DNA of 64,000 nucleotides from CAVOGJ01 sp963695405 (GTDB taxonomy: Bacteria; Planctomycetota; Planctomycetia; Pirellulales; Pirellulaceae), in contig CAVOGJ010000001.1 in the NCBI GenBank assembly GCA_963695405.1, positions 186,001-250,000 on the forward strand, written 5' to 3'. Under the pieces are notes generated by a model. The model ran no database searches, was not told the origin of the DNA, and was given only the letters and a program-made list of their open reading frames with translations. The translations under genes and the position numbers were made by a program. The number at the start of each line of letters is the position of its first letter. Positions within the stretch are counted from its first letter, which is position 1. Positions 8,154 through 17,025 of the stretch are shown here, one piece after another.

Positions 8154-9761
8154 TTACCGGGCAACCGCCTTGGCCGCCTCGTGCGCCAAGTCGCCAGCCG
8201 GGTGTCCCTCGGCGATCCGCCCCAGCAGTTCGTCCGAAGCGGCGGTATCGATGATTTCCAGGGCATAGATGGTTCGTTGCCATCCCCGTCGTTCCGCCAT
8301 CGACATCAGGCTTTGGCTCCCTTCCCCGTCCAATAGCCTGCGAAGTCGCAAACGCACTTCGATACTTTGGGCCGAAGCCATTGCCGCGGCCAACTCGTCG
8401 CGTATGGCGTCGCGTACAATTTGCAGGCGCTGCGAGGCATTCTCTCGGATGGAAAACGCAGGGTTGTCGAGCTGGTCAATCAGCTGAGCGACTTCTTCGG
8501 TTGACGCTGGATGGATCGATTCGTGAATCAGCGATGCCAACCATTCCATCGCCTCTTCACCGCCGCGGACCAAACTGCCGACTGCCCGATAGGCGACCAT
8601 GGGATCCCCACTTCCCAGTCGTTCCCATACATTCAAGAAGGATGACGATTCAGTGTCAACAAATGTGCTGGGAAACAGAAGCTCTCGCCAGTCCCAGACC
8701 AGTGCGCAGTTTTCCGTGCTGCCCGCACTCCCAGTCACAAGGTAGCGGGCGGACGGACAGATGGCGACACACGTCAGCCGATCTCCATGACCGTCAACTC
8801 TCATGATCGGCCGGCCAGTGGCGACTTCCCAGACCCTGGCGGACCCGTCGCTGCCGACGGCAATCAGTTGTCGACCATCCGGAGAATAGCAGACATCACG
8901 GACGAGCAATCGATTTGCGATCACCGCCTGCTGGCGTCGATTATCGTTTGCGTAACGCAAGTAGACGCGGCTTTCATTACGACAAACGACGGCGATCTGA
9001 TCACTGGTGGGTGAGAATTCGGCACGCATGATCGGCGTTGGCAAGAGCGGGAAGTCGACATCCTGCGACGTGGCAATGTCGTGGAGAGAGAGCTTGTGCC
9101 GCGCGCCCGCGTTCGCCGGCGGGGGAGAATACAAGAGCACATGCTTGCCGTCCCGGGACAAACTGAGCGGCACGGCCTGGGGACGATTGTGTACCAGGTA
9201 GCGGATGCTGGGCTCGTCATCCGCCTGAATCGAAAACGTGACGACGCGGTCCTGCTGCAGCAATACGAATTCGTCGGCTTGCTCTCCTGTGAAGAGCCGA
9301 TAGCCCAGCAGGTCGAGCGCCCGTTCCCGGAGACCCGTGGTCGTATTCCAGATAATCAACGGCTCATTTTCATTCGATACGACGAGTAACCTCTGACTGT
9401 CTGTGGTAAACACAAAATCGGCGACGCGGCCCTGCTGGTAACCGTCCAGTTCGGCACGCAGCCGTCCGCTGGTGGTTTCATAAACTCGCACCACCTGATC
9501 GACGCTGAGGACCGCCACCGACTCGCCATCCGGCGAACAGCGGATGCCGCTTGTACCGTGAAGTCGTTCGGAATCGCCAAATCCACCCAGACGGGCAATC
9601 GCACCCCGGGGTAGCGGCGTCGGCTGGGGAAGGGGCGCCAGTTGTCCCCAGCTGCTGGTCGCGACGACGGCCAGTGACAACAGCCAGACGATGGCCCGTA
9701 AGCGACCAGACGACAGGATCGTCTGCGGAGGAATTCGGCGGTGAGAATGGGTGGAAATCAT
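8154..9761 (-). CDS. Exported WD40-repeat protein
   Basis: An N-terminal hydrophobic segment (LRAIVWLLSLAVVATSSWGQ, about residues 20-40) suggests export or membrane anchoring. The middle holds WD40-type repeats, for example CSPDGESVAVLSVDQVVRVYE, CYSPDGRQLIAVGSDGSARVW and CPSARYLVTGSAGSTENCALVWDW, consistent with a beta-propeller. After the propeller, residues about 380-535 are helical (LIDQLDNPAFSIRENASQRL and RLRLRRLLDGEG), a C-terminal region often attached to planctomycete WD40 proteins. The role is probably protein binding; no catalytic motif is seen. It converges on lhgO with 27 bases between the stops. Confidence 0.85.
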   Translation of the reverse strand: MISTHSHRRIPPQTILSSGRLRAIVWLLSLAVVATSSWGQLAPLPQPTPLPRGAIARLGGFGDSERLHGTSGIRCSPDGESVAVLSVDQVVRVYETTSGRLRAELDGYQQGRVADFVFTTDSQRLLVVSNENEPLIIWNTTTGLRERALDLLGYRLFTGEQADEFVLLQQDRVVTFSIQADDEPSIRYLVHNRPQAVPLSLSRDGKHVLLYSPPPANAGARHKLSLHDIATSQDVDFPLLPTPIMRAEFSPTSDQIAVVCRNESRVYLRYANDNRRQQAVIANRLLVRDVCYSPDGRQLIAVGSDGSARVWEVATGRPIMRVDGHGDRLTCVAICPSARYLVTGSAGSTENCALVWDWRELLFPSTFVDTESSSFLNVWERLGSGDPMVAYRAVGSLVRGGEEAMEWLASLIHESIHPASTEEVAQLIDQLDNPAFSIRENASQRLQIVRDAIRDELAAAMASAQSIEVRLRLRRLLDGEGSQSLMSMAERRGWQRTIYALEIIDTAASDELLGRIAEGHPAGDLAHEAAKAVAR

Positions 9762-10081
9762 CGCGGTGCTCGATTGTAACGCATGTGCCGAATCAACCCG
9801 ACCGGTGCGTGGCCCTCCATTGCGGCCGTGTTCCCCGGCGAACCGGCAGGCCCTACCCGTGCTCAGCCCCTTCCTGGTCGGTGAATCGCTGAAATCCCCA
9901 ACAGCCGACCGTGGCGGCCGCTGGCGGGACGGCCACGGAGGTTCCGTGGGCGCCCCATGGTCGGAAAAGACCGTCCGGCGGCGAAATCGGGCCCGGTTAA
10001 GCCAATTCGCCTGTCATCGGTTCTCCGTAAGTAGATATACTGTTTGACTTTTGGTCTCGAGAGTGAAGAACCGAAACAACC
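9762..10081. other. Divergent intergenic region, no gene seen
   Basis: This 320-base gap lies between the start of the WD40 gene (minus) and mqnA (plus), so both promoters should be here. Short open frames cross it, but none has coding character. AAGTAGATATACTG just before mqnA contains an AT-rich stretch that could be a -10 region; this is weak. Confidence 0.4.
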
Positions 10082-10888
10082 ATGGCTACGCGGGTTCGCA
10101 TTGGCGCCGTCACGTATCTGAACACCAAGCCGCTGGTGCACCGCCTGACTGAATTGGCTCCCTGGGCCGAGCTGTCATTCGACTTGCCGAGTCGTCTCTC
10201 GGACCAGCTGGCGGCTGGTGATCTCGATGTGGCACTTATCCCGGCCGTTGAGTATTTTCGCCGCCCCGACTATACCATCGTCTCCGACGCCTGCATTGCT
10301 TGCCGAGGTCCGGTGATGAGCGTCAAGCTCTTCAGCCGCGTTCCACCCGCCAGCATCGGTACGCTGGCGCTGGACGAAGGTTCGCGCACCAGTGCCGCCA
10401 TGGTGCAGACGCTGCTGTGGAATCGTCATCAGATTCGTCCCGTCACGACAAGTCTTCCCATCGGGGATGGCTTGGACAAGGTCACCACCGATGCCGTGCT
10501 GTTGATAGGCGACCGAGCGATTCACGCGTCGTCGCCTGGCTTTCGGTATGTCTGGGACTTGGGCGACGTTTGGTGCCGACACACCGAATTGCCTTTCGTC
10601 TTTGCCATGTGGACGGCGCGGTCAGCGATGGAGTTGACCGAACTCTCCTTGGTCTTGAGTCAAGCGCGGGACGCGGGGGTAAGGGACATGGCATCGTTGG
10701 CCGAACGCGAGTCAGCGGCGGTGGGACTTTCGCCATCAGCCTGTCTGACTTACTTTCGAGAACATCTTCATTTCTACCTGGGTGCACGAGAACGCGAAGG
10801 TTTAAGACGCTTCGCCGCTGCTGCCGCCGAGTTAGGCTTCGTGCCCCGACATAGCGAGTTACGATTTGATGATTGCCAGACTGCTTGA
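10082..10888 (+). CDS. mqnA: Chorismate dehydratase of the futalosine menaquinone pathway
   Basis: The N-terminus MATRVRIGAVTYLNTKPLVH carries the GAVxYLNTKPL motif of MqnA, which dehydrates chorismate to 3-[(1-carboxyvinyl)oxy]benzoate, the first step of menaquinone synthesis by the futalosine route. LPSRLSDQLAAGDLDVALIP and LALDEGSRTSAAM belong to the same periplasmic-binding-protein-like fold. Length (268 aa) is normal. The 3' end overlaps the start of mqnC by 20 bases, so the two genes are translationally linked in one operon. Confidence 0.93.
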   Translation: MATRVRIGAVTYLNTKPLVHRLTELAPWAELSFDLPSRLSDQLAAGDLDVALIPAVEYFRRPDYTIVSDACIACRGPVMSVKLFSRVPPASIGTLALDEGSRTSAAMVQTLLWNRHQIRPVTTSLPIGDGLDKVTTDAVLLIGDRAIHASSPGFRYVWDLGDVWCRHTELPFVFAMWTARSAMELTELSLVLSQARDAGVRDMASLAERESAAVGLSPSACLTYFREHLHFYLGAREREGLRRFAAAAAELGFVPRHSELRFDDCQTA

Positions 10889-12003
10889 CAAAGCCGCCTT
10901 GGGAGAACGTCTGACGCCCGCTGAGGGCCTGTCGCTGCTCGAGTCGCACGACTTGGCAGCCATCGGCTCGGCAGCCGACGTCGTCACGCGACGGTTGCAT
11001 CCAGAACCGTACCGCACATACAACATTGACCGGAACATCAACTATACAAACGTCTGCACCGCCGTTTGCCATTTTTGTGCTTTTTACCGCAAGCCTGGCC
11101 ACGAGGAAGGATACACCTTGTCGCGGTCGGAATTGCTGGAGAAGGTGGATGAGACGGTGGCACTTGGTGGCAATCAAATCTTGATGCAGGGAGGCCTGCA
11201 TCCGGATTACAAATTGGATTGGTACGAGGAATTACTGCAGGACATCCGTCACCGCCAACCGAGCGTGAATATTCACGGTTTCAGCCCGCCGGAATTGCAC
11301 CACTTTACAAAAGTCAACAAGCTCCCGATTCGCACCGTGCTCGAGCGTTTGCGTCAGGCCGGACTGGGAAGTATTCCCGGTGGCGGTGCCGAAATCCTCG
11401 TCGATCGCGTGCGGAAGGTGCTGACGCGGGGCAAGGTCATGACAGACGATTGGCTGAATGTGATGCGCGTCTGGCACGAACTGGGTGGCAAAAGCACGGC
11501 CACGATGATGTTTGGCCACGTCGAGACGCTGGGGGAGCGGATCGAGCATCTCGAGCGGCTGAGGCAATTGCAGGACGAAACCGGCGGTTTCACCGCCTAT
11601 ATCTGCTGGACATTCCAGCCAGATCATACGGACATGTCCGAGATCACTGCGGCCGGCTCATTCGAATATCTCAAGACACAGGCCGTATCGCGGCTGTATC
11701 TGGATAACATTCCCAACATTCAATCAAGTTGGGTAACCCAGGGCTTGAGAATTGGACAGCTGAGCGTTGGAATTCGGCGCCAATGACATGGGCAGCCTTA
11801 TGATCGAGGAAAATGTCGTGGCCGAGGCGGGAACGGTACATCACCTATCGCTAGATCAGATTCGCGCAGCGATTGAGCAGGTGGGTTTCGAGCCACGGCA
11901 ACGCGACGTGTTTTACAATTTAGTTGACGCCGAAATAGAAAGGCGGGCGATCGACGCCAACCGAAATCGCCCGCCCCAGTCCCTCGTGACATTGTCTGTG
12001 TAG
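10869..12003 (+). pseudogene. mqnC: Cyclic dehypoxanthine futalosine synthase, broken by one frameshift
   Basis: The frame from ATG 10869 gives a radical-SAM enzyme with cysteines C63, C67 and C70 in CTAVCHFC, then GGNQILMQGGLHPDYKLDW, NIHGFSPPELHHF and SIPGGGAEIL, all typical of MqnC, which cyclises dehypoxanthine futalosine. After WVTQGLRIGQL the frame runs off (SVGIRRQ, stop at 11784). The expected continuation LEFGANDMGSLMIEENVV and GFEPRQRD lies one frame over, from about 11767 to 12003. Removing a single A near 11763 restores an uninterrupted 377-residue protein of normal length. The lesion may be a real mutation, an assembly error or a +1 recoding site; the high conservation on both sides argues that any inactivation is very recent. 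Confidence 0.85.
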
Positions 12004-12030
12004 GGTCGCGTCCCGTCTCGTGTGATACGA

Positions 12031-12260
12031 TCAGTCGGTGATAATCGTCGGCAGATTATTGGCAATCTGTTCGAAGATCTCGATAAGCGCATTCCCCTCA
12101 TCGGCATGGTAGTGCTTGCCACCGCCGATATTCGCGACCGCCTGCATGGCTTGCTGGTCCGCACCGGGAAAGTAAAGAGCGGTATCAGAGGGATGATGAG
12201 CGAGAACTCGACCGCCGCGGCCCCGGCGCGATTCGGCAATTGGTGTTGGTTCGTTCTCAT
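12031..12260 (-). pseudogene. Remnant of a TadE/TadG-like VWA protein with internal deletion
   Basis: Reading the minus strand from 12260, MRTNQHQLPNRAGAAAVEFS followed by LIIPL is a TadE/TadG N-terminus (basic, then GAAAVEF and a hydrophobic stretch). The matching protein end lies in another frame from about 12189 to the stop at 12031: LYFPGADQQAMQAVANIGGG, KHYHADEGNALIEIF and EQIANNLPTIIT, which resembles the end of the VWA domain in planctomycete Tad-like proteins. The joint is near 12188-12192. The several hundred residues normally between these parts are missing and the frames do not match. This is best read as a deletion remnant. It lies between mqnC and the ABC ATPase on the opposite strand. 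Confidence 0.6.
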
Positions 12261-12508
12261 GACACGAGTGACGATGAGGAATTTATCCTCCTTGGGAAGC
12301 CTACGTCAGAATCAGACGCCGTCAAATGAATGAAGCGAGTGTGAGCGGACGTAGCGTTTGTTGCCTTTTCGCAACGCGACCGGCGGAAATCATGAATGAA
12401 ATGGCTTGGAATTCAACCAATGGGCGAGGTTCATGACGTAGCCTACGTTTGTAGCGGACCCTTGGAGCGGACCGCCTGTGTCGCAAGCAGGAGCGTTGCC
12501 AGGCTGAC
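12261..12508. other. Intergenic region before the ABC ATPase, nothing recognised
   Basis: No gene, RNA or repeat is recognisable between the Tad-like remnant and the ABC ATPase start. The promoter of the three-gene ABC/amidohydrolase run should lie here. Confidence 0.4.
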
Positions 12509-13270
12509 ATGATTCACGTTCGGGAACTCACCAAGTCGTACTCTGATCTGCAGCGAGGTCAATTTGTGGCCCTCAGCGGTGTCAATTTTGACGCGCAACC
12601 GGGCGAGATCTACGGATTGCTGGGCCCCAATGGCGCCGGCAAGACGACGCTGCTACGGATCCTCAGCACCGTACTTCGTCCTAGCGGTGGTACGGCCACC
12701 ATCAATGGCATGGATGTGGTCACGCAACCGTCGCTCGTCCGTCGTCAGATCGGTTTTGTTTCCAACAACACCGCCGTCTATGATCGGATGACGGCCCTGG
12801 AAATGGTCGAATACTTCGGGCGACTACACGGAATCGCCGGCAACCTGCTCGCACAACGGATGGAGAATGTCTTCGCGCGGCTTAAAATGAATGACATCCG
12901 CGACGTGCTGGGCGCCAAGATGTCGACTGGCATGAAACAAAAGGTTTCCATCGCACGGGCATTGGTACACAACCCTCCGGTCCTCATCTTTGATGAAGCG
13001 ACCGTCGGCTTGGACGTATTGGTCGGCCGGGCGCTGCTGGAAATCATCTCCGACCTCCGTGATCAGGGAAAATGCATCCTCTTTTCGACACATATCATGC
13101 GCGAAGTCGAGCGACTGTGTGATCGGGTCGCGATCATTCACCGTGGCCGTTTACTCGCTGAAGGCACGCAAGCCGACTTGCGTGAACAGTGCGGGGAAGA
13201 GGACTTGGAAGAATTGTTTTTCCAGCTGATCTCGGCCTACAACGATCGGCCCGAGACATCGCACGTCTAA
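12509..13270 (+). CDS. natA: ABC transporter ATP-binding protein, NatA type
   Basis: Walker A is GPNGAGKTT at residues 39-47. The signature is STGMKQKVSIARAL and Walker B is PVLIFDEATVGLD, followed by the H-loop in LFSTHIMREVERLCD. The STGMKQK signature and the architecture are those of NatA-type ATPases that drive export of Na+ or other substrates with an ABC-2 permease. Length (253 aa) is normal. The permease gene follows after 42 bases on the same strand. The substrate is not determined by sequence. Confidence 0.92.
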   Translation: MIHVRELTKSYSDLQRGQFVALSGVNFDAQPGEIYGLLGPNGAGKTTLLRILSTVLRPSGGTATINGMDVVTQPSLVRRQIGFVSNNTAVYDRMTALEMVEYFGRLHGIAGNLLAQRMENVFARLKMNDIRDVLGAKMSTGMKQKVSIARALVHNPPVLIFDEATVGLDVLVGRALLEIISDLRDQGKCILFSTHIMREVERLCDRVAIIHRGRLLAEGTQADLREQCGEEDLEELFFQLISAYNDRPETSHV

Positions 13271-13312
13271 GTGCTCCGAGGAACTCGAGAGATTTGCTAA
13301 TCGAAAGCCGCC

Positions 13313-15550
13313 ATGAATAACATTCGCTGGAATCATGTGCGATTGATCTTCTCGCGCGAAGTGCGTGACCAACTGCGCGACCGTCGCACGATGTTTATGA
13401 TTGCAGTGCTCCCCTTGCTGCTGTATCCACTCATGGGGATGTCCTTTCTCCAATTGGCACAGTTCCTGAAGAAACACCCGTCGACGGTATTGTTGGTAAC
13501 CGAAGCGGCCCTGCCGACATCGCCACCACTCCTGGACGGTTCACATCCTGCCGACCTTCCGGATACCGAAGCCTTGCTGTTATCTGTGAATGTTCGCCAG
13601 GAAGAGTTGCCGACCGCCAAGAAGGCCGCCACCCAGGCGGCGGCGTTGATCGACCAGGGAACGTACGACATGGTGGTCTGCTTTCCCAGAGGGTTTATCG
13701 AGCGACTTCAACTCCCGCCCGCGGTCCGGGGTGAGGACGTCGACGTGACCGAGGCAGAACCACTTCTTTACTATAACGCGGCCAAGGATCGCTCGCGTAT
13801 TGCTCATGAACGGATGAGCTACGTGCTCCATCAATGGCGACGAAAAATGGCCCCCGTCGAACAGGAAGGGGTAGCGACGCAGCCGGTCAATACGACATTG
13901 GCCTTCCGTCTGAACACGCAGGATGTCGCGAAACCCATGGGGCGGCAAGCCGCGATGTGGTCGAAGATATTGCCCTTTGTCGCTCTCATCTGGGCACTCA
14001 CGGGCGCTTTCTACCCTGCCGTCGATATCTGCGCTGGCGAGAAGGAACGTGGAACCTTGGAAACACTTCTCAGCAGCCCTGCGGAACGAGCGGAAATCGT
14101 CGTCGGTAAGTTGCTCACAGTGATGCTCTTCAGCTTCACGACCGCCCTGCTCAATCTGCTCTGCATGACCTTTACGGCGACCTTTGCCATGAGTCAATTC
14201 GAGGGACTGATGGCCAATCAGTCCTCTCTCCTCATGGGAGCGCCACCCCTGGCGGCAGTCTTGTGGCTGATCGTGGCCTTGGTCCCCATCGTGGCACTCT
14301 TCAGTGCGTTGGCACTGGCACTCGCCACCATGGCGCGCAGTACGCGCGAGGGCCAATATTACCTGATGCCGCTGCTGCTGATCACCATGCCGCTGATGCT
14401 GTTGGCAATGTTTCCCTCCGCCGAATTGGACTTGGGGAGCAGCATCATTCCTATCACCGGCGTGATGTTGCTGCTGCGGCAGCTGATGGAGGGGGAATAT
14501 GAAGCGGCCATGTTGTTCGCATTGCCAGTCATCACGGTAACCGTCGGCTGCGGTTGGATGGCCATCCGTTGGGCCGTGGACCAGTTCAACAACGAGAACG
14601 TACTGTTCCGCGAGAGCGAACGCTTCGAAATTGGACTATGGCTGAGGCAGATGTTCCGCGACCGAGCACCGACGCCAAGTCCGGCCGAAGGGATCATGTG
14701 TGGACTGCTGATCCTGATGGTTCGCTTTTTCGCCGCCCTGTCACTGCCCCTGCCATCGGACTGGTCGAGTTTCGCGATCCTGACTGTGGTGACTTTGGTC
14801 GCCTTTGTCGCCACCCCCGCACTGCTGATGGCGATCGTTCTTACGACTCAGCCTCGTGACACGCTGCTGCTCGATCGACCACAGGTCTGGCTAACCGTCC
14901 CCGCCGCTGCGCTGCTGGCGGTGTGCCTCCATCCCGTGGCCACCGCCCTGAACGTCGTGGTGCGTGTACTCTACCCGATCGACGCGGCCGCCTTTGCGCC
15001 GTTGCAGAACCTGTTCACCCAGGCTCCTAGTCTGTGGCAATTGATTCTACTGCTGGCGATCGTGCCAGCTATCTGCGAAGAACTGGCTTTTCGAGGTTTC
15101 ATCCTGTCGGGTCTACGACATATCGGAAATCGGTGGCGTGCCATCTTCATTACCAGCATGTTGTTCGGGTTGGCCCATGGGGTTGTCCAACAGTCGATTA
15201 CGGCGATCGTGTTTGGCATGGTACTCGGCTACCTGGCGGTCAAAACGCGGAGCTTGATACCGTGTATCGTGTTTCATGCCGTGCATAACGCGTTGGGACT
15301 CTGCTCGTCTCAGTGGATGTCTCAATACGCCGCCGGAGACCTGACACTTGACGGAATCTTCCAAACCGTTCACGATACCGCCACCGGGACGGACCTGTAT
15401 CACTACAGCTCACCGATTCTGCTGGCTGCCTTTGCCGCCTCGGCTGTCGTCCTGCATTGGTTCCGTGACCTGCCAAGTCTGCCTTCGGATGAGGAACGCT
15501 TGCAAACCGCGATTGATCAACAAAGAATGCACACCGCTCCCTCGCTATGA
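13313..15550 (+). CDS. natB: ABC-2 permease (NatB-like) fused to a CPBP (CAAX-type) intramembrane protease
   Basis: Residues about 1-420 form an ABC-2 permease: an N-terminal TM segment (MFMIAVLPLLLYPLMGMSFL), a large extracytoplasmic loop, then a TM bundle starting with LPFVALIWALTGAFYPAVDI and the loop motif GEKERGTLETLLSSP. Residues about 460-710 form a second membrane domain with the CPBP protease motifs: EELAFR (E589, E590, R594), the His of FGLAHG and FHAVHN. CPBP proteases include Rce1-like enzymes; here the domain may process or regulate the transporter, which is inference. The combination is known in planctomycetes. The stop overlaps the next ATG (ATGA at 15547). Confidence 0.88.
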   Translation: MNNIRWNHVRLIFSREVRDQLRDRRTMFMIAVLPLLLYPLMGMSFLQLAQFLKKHPSTVLLVTEAALPTSPPLLDGSHPADLPDTEALLLSVNVRQEELPTAKKAATQAAALIDQGTYDMVVCFPRGFIERLQLPPAVRGEDVDVTEAEPLLYYNAAKDRSRIAHERMSYVLHQWRRKMAPVEQEGVATQPVNTTLAFRLNTQDVAKPMGRQAAMWSKILPFVALIWALTGAFYPAVDICAGEKERGTLETLLSSPAERAEIVVGKLLTVMLFSFTTALLNLLCMTFTATFAMSQFEGLMANQSSLLMGAPPLAAVLWLIVALVPIVALFSALALALATMARSTREGQYYLMPLLLITMPLMLLAMFPSAELDLGSSIIPITGVMLLLRQLMEGEYEAAMLFALPVITVTVGCGWMAIRWAVDQFNNENVLFRESERFEIGLWLRQMFRDRAPTPSPAEGIMCGLLILMVRFFAALSLPLPSDWSSFAILTVVTLVAFVATPALLMAIVLTTQPRDTLLLDRPQVWLTVPAAALLAVCLHPVATALNVVVRVLYPIDAAAFAPLQNLFTQAPSLWQLILLLAIVPAICEELAFRGFILSGLRHIGNRWRAIFITSMLFGLAHGVVQQSITAIVFGMVLGYLAVKTRSLIPCIVFHAVHNALGLCSSQWMSQYAAGDLTLDGIFQTVHDTATGTDLYHYSSPILLAAFAASAVVLHWFRDLPSLPSDEERLQTAIDQQRMHTAPSL

Positions 15551-16779
15551 CCATTCGCGAAACGCAGCGATTTTCGCTTCGAGCTCGCTACGTTTTTCCC
15601 CAGCGGTTACCTCCGATTGAAAATGGGATGGTTCACGTCCGCGAGGGCCGTGTGGCCGCCATCGAGCCGTTTCGGGGCCAGACAGCGGTGCAGGATCTGG
15701 GCGATGTCGGGCTCTTGCCCGCGCTGATCAACGCGCACACACATTTGGAATTCAGTGACTTAGCTCATCCATTGGGCGTCGCCGGACAACCATTCCGCCA
15801 ATGGATTGACGACGTGATTGCACACCGCCAGGCAGCCGATCAGGCATCTTTAGCTGGCAACGAATTCTCAGCGGCAACCCCATCTGCTGCGCTTGCAATC
15901 CGGCGTGGCGTGGAAGAATCTTACCAGGCGTGCATCGATTATGTCGGTGAAATCACCACCACCAGTAACCTGCAACCCTACGCGCGTTCAGCCATCGGCG
16001 GTGTCCTGTTCCGGGAATTGATGGGGCTGACCTCTGACCGTATCGCACAAGCCAAACGGGATGCGACATCTTTTCTCGCGGCGGCCTGCCCTTTCGGCTG
16101 GACCAGGGGGCTCAGCCCGCACGCACCGTATACCGCCTCGCTGGAGCTCGTGAAGTGGTGCGTCGAGCAGTGCGCGGCGCGGCGGATGCCGCTGGCCATG
16201 CACCTCGCCGAGACGACCGGGGAGCGAATGTTGCTCGCGAGCCGATCGGGCCCGTTGCGTGAACTACTCGAGGCCCGCGGTGTATGGGAGCCAAGCGTCT
16301 TTCCACCAACTCGGCAGATGGCCGATTACCTGGAAGTTCTATCCCGAGGTTGGAAGAGCCTCGTCATTCATGGGAACTACCTCACGGCAGCCGAACAGCA
16401 ATTCTTGGCGCAAAAAAGGGACGTGCTGTCGGTTATTTTCTGCCCGCGTACGCACGCCTTCTTCGGCCACGCCAGCTATCCATTGGCCCAGTTGCTGAGG
16501 GCCGGCGTGCGGGTCGCGGTCGGCACCGATTCGCGTGCCTCCAATCCCGACCTCAACCTCTGGAACGACCTCACCTGGATCGCGCGGCACCACGAACAGG
16601 TCGACGCCGAAACCATTGTCGCCATGGCCACAACGACGGCCGCCGAGGCCCTCGGGCTGCCTGTATCGGCGGGTACCATCGCCATTGGCGGCCCCGCCAG
16701 ATTTCATCAGGTGCCCCTCTCGCCCGACCGATCGACGAACAACAACCCTTACGAACTCCTCTTTGACCGCGGCGCGTAG
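15547..16779 (+). CDS. Metal-dependent amidohydrolase, possible aminodeoxyfutalosine deaminase
   Basis: The protein belongs to the amidohydrolase/TrzA-AtzA family of deaminases: LLPALINAHTHLEFSDL carries the metal-binding His pair H64 and H66, SPHAPYTAS and AMHLAETTGE give further His ligands, and VGTDSRASN holds the catalytic Asp. Enzymes of this group deaminate purine-like or triazine substrates. Because mqnA and mqnC lie 4-5 kb upstream on the same strand and HP0267-type aminodeoxyfutalosine deaminases share this layout, I suggest that reaction; this is inference. The start ATG overlaps the permease stop, so it is coupled to the ABC genes. Confidence 0.8.
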   Translation: MTIRETQRFSLRARYVFPQRLPPIENGMVHVREGRVAAIEPFRGQTAVQDLGDVGLLPALINAHTHLEFSDLAHPLGVAGQPFRQWIDDVIAHRQAADQASLAGNEFSAATPSAALAIRRGVEESYQACIDYVGEITTTSNLQPYARSAIGGVLFRELMGLTSDRIAQAKRDATSFLAAACPFGWTRGLSPHAPYTASLELVKWCVEQCAARRMPLAMHLAETTGERMLLASRSGPLRELLEARGVWEPSVFPPTRQMADYLEVLSRGWKSLVIHGNYLTAAEQQFLAQKRDVLSVIFCPRTHAFFGHASYPLAQLLRAGVRVAVGTDSRASNPDLNLWNDLTWIARHHEQVDAETIVAMATTTAAEALGLPVSAGTIAIGGPARFHQVPLSPDRSTNNNPYELLFDRGA

Positions 16780-17025
16780 CGCAGCGGCCGCATGACTTCC
16801 GGTTTCGGATGGGTTGGCCGGACCGGCCCACACCCTGCGTGCCGCTGGAGGTGACTCTTGAAAATTCGACGGACACTCGGCAGCATTTTTCGCAAGACTG
16901 GTTTATCATAGTGAAGTCTGCCGTCGACCCAGCATCAGTGATCATGATCTCGCCATCGCCCACAGCGGCCCATGCGGGGGGTAGCGGTACCACACGCAAC
17001 GCCACTGGTTGGGGGAACCAATCTG

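Noticed and set aside
12022..12333. 103-codon plus-strand open frame after mqnC
   Set aside because: It lies over the minus-strand Tad-like remnant and shows no domain.
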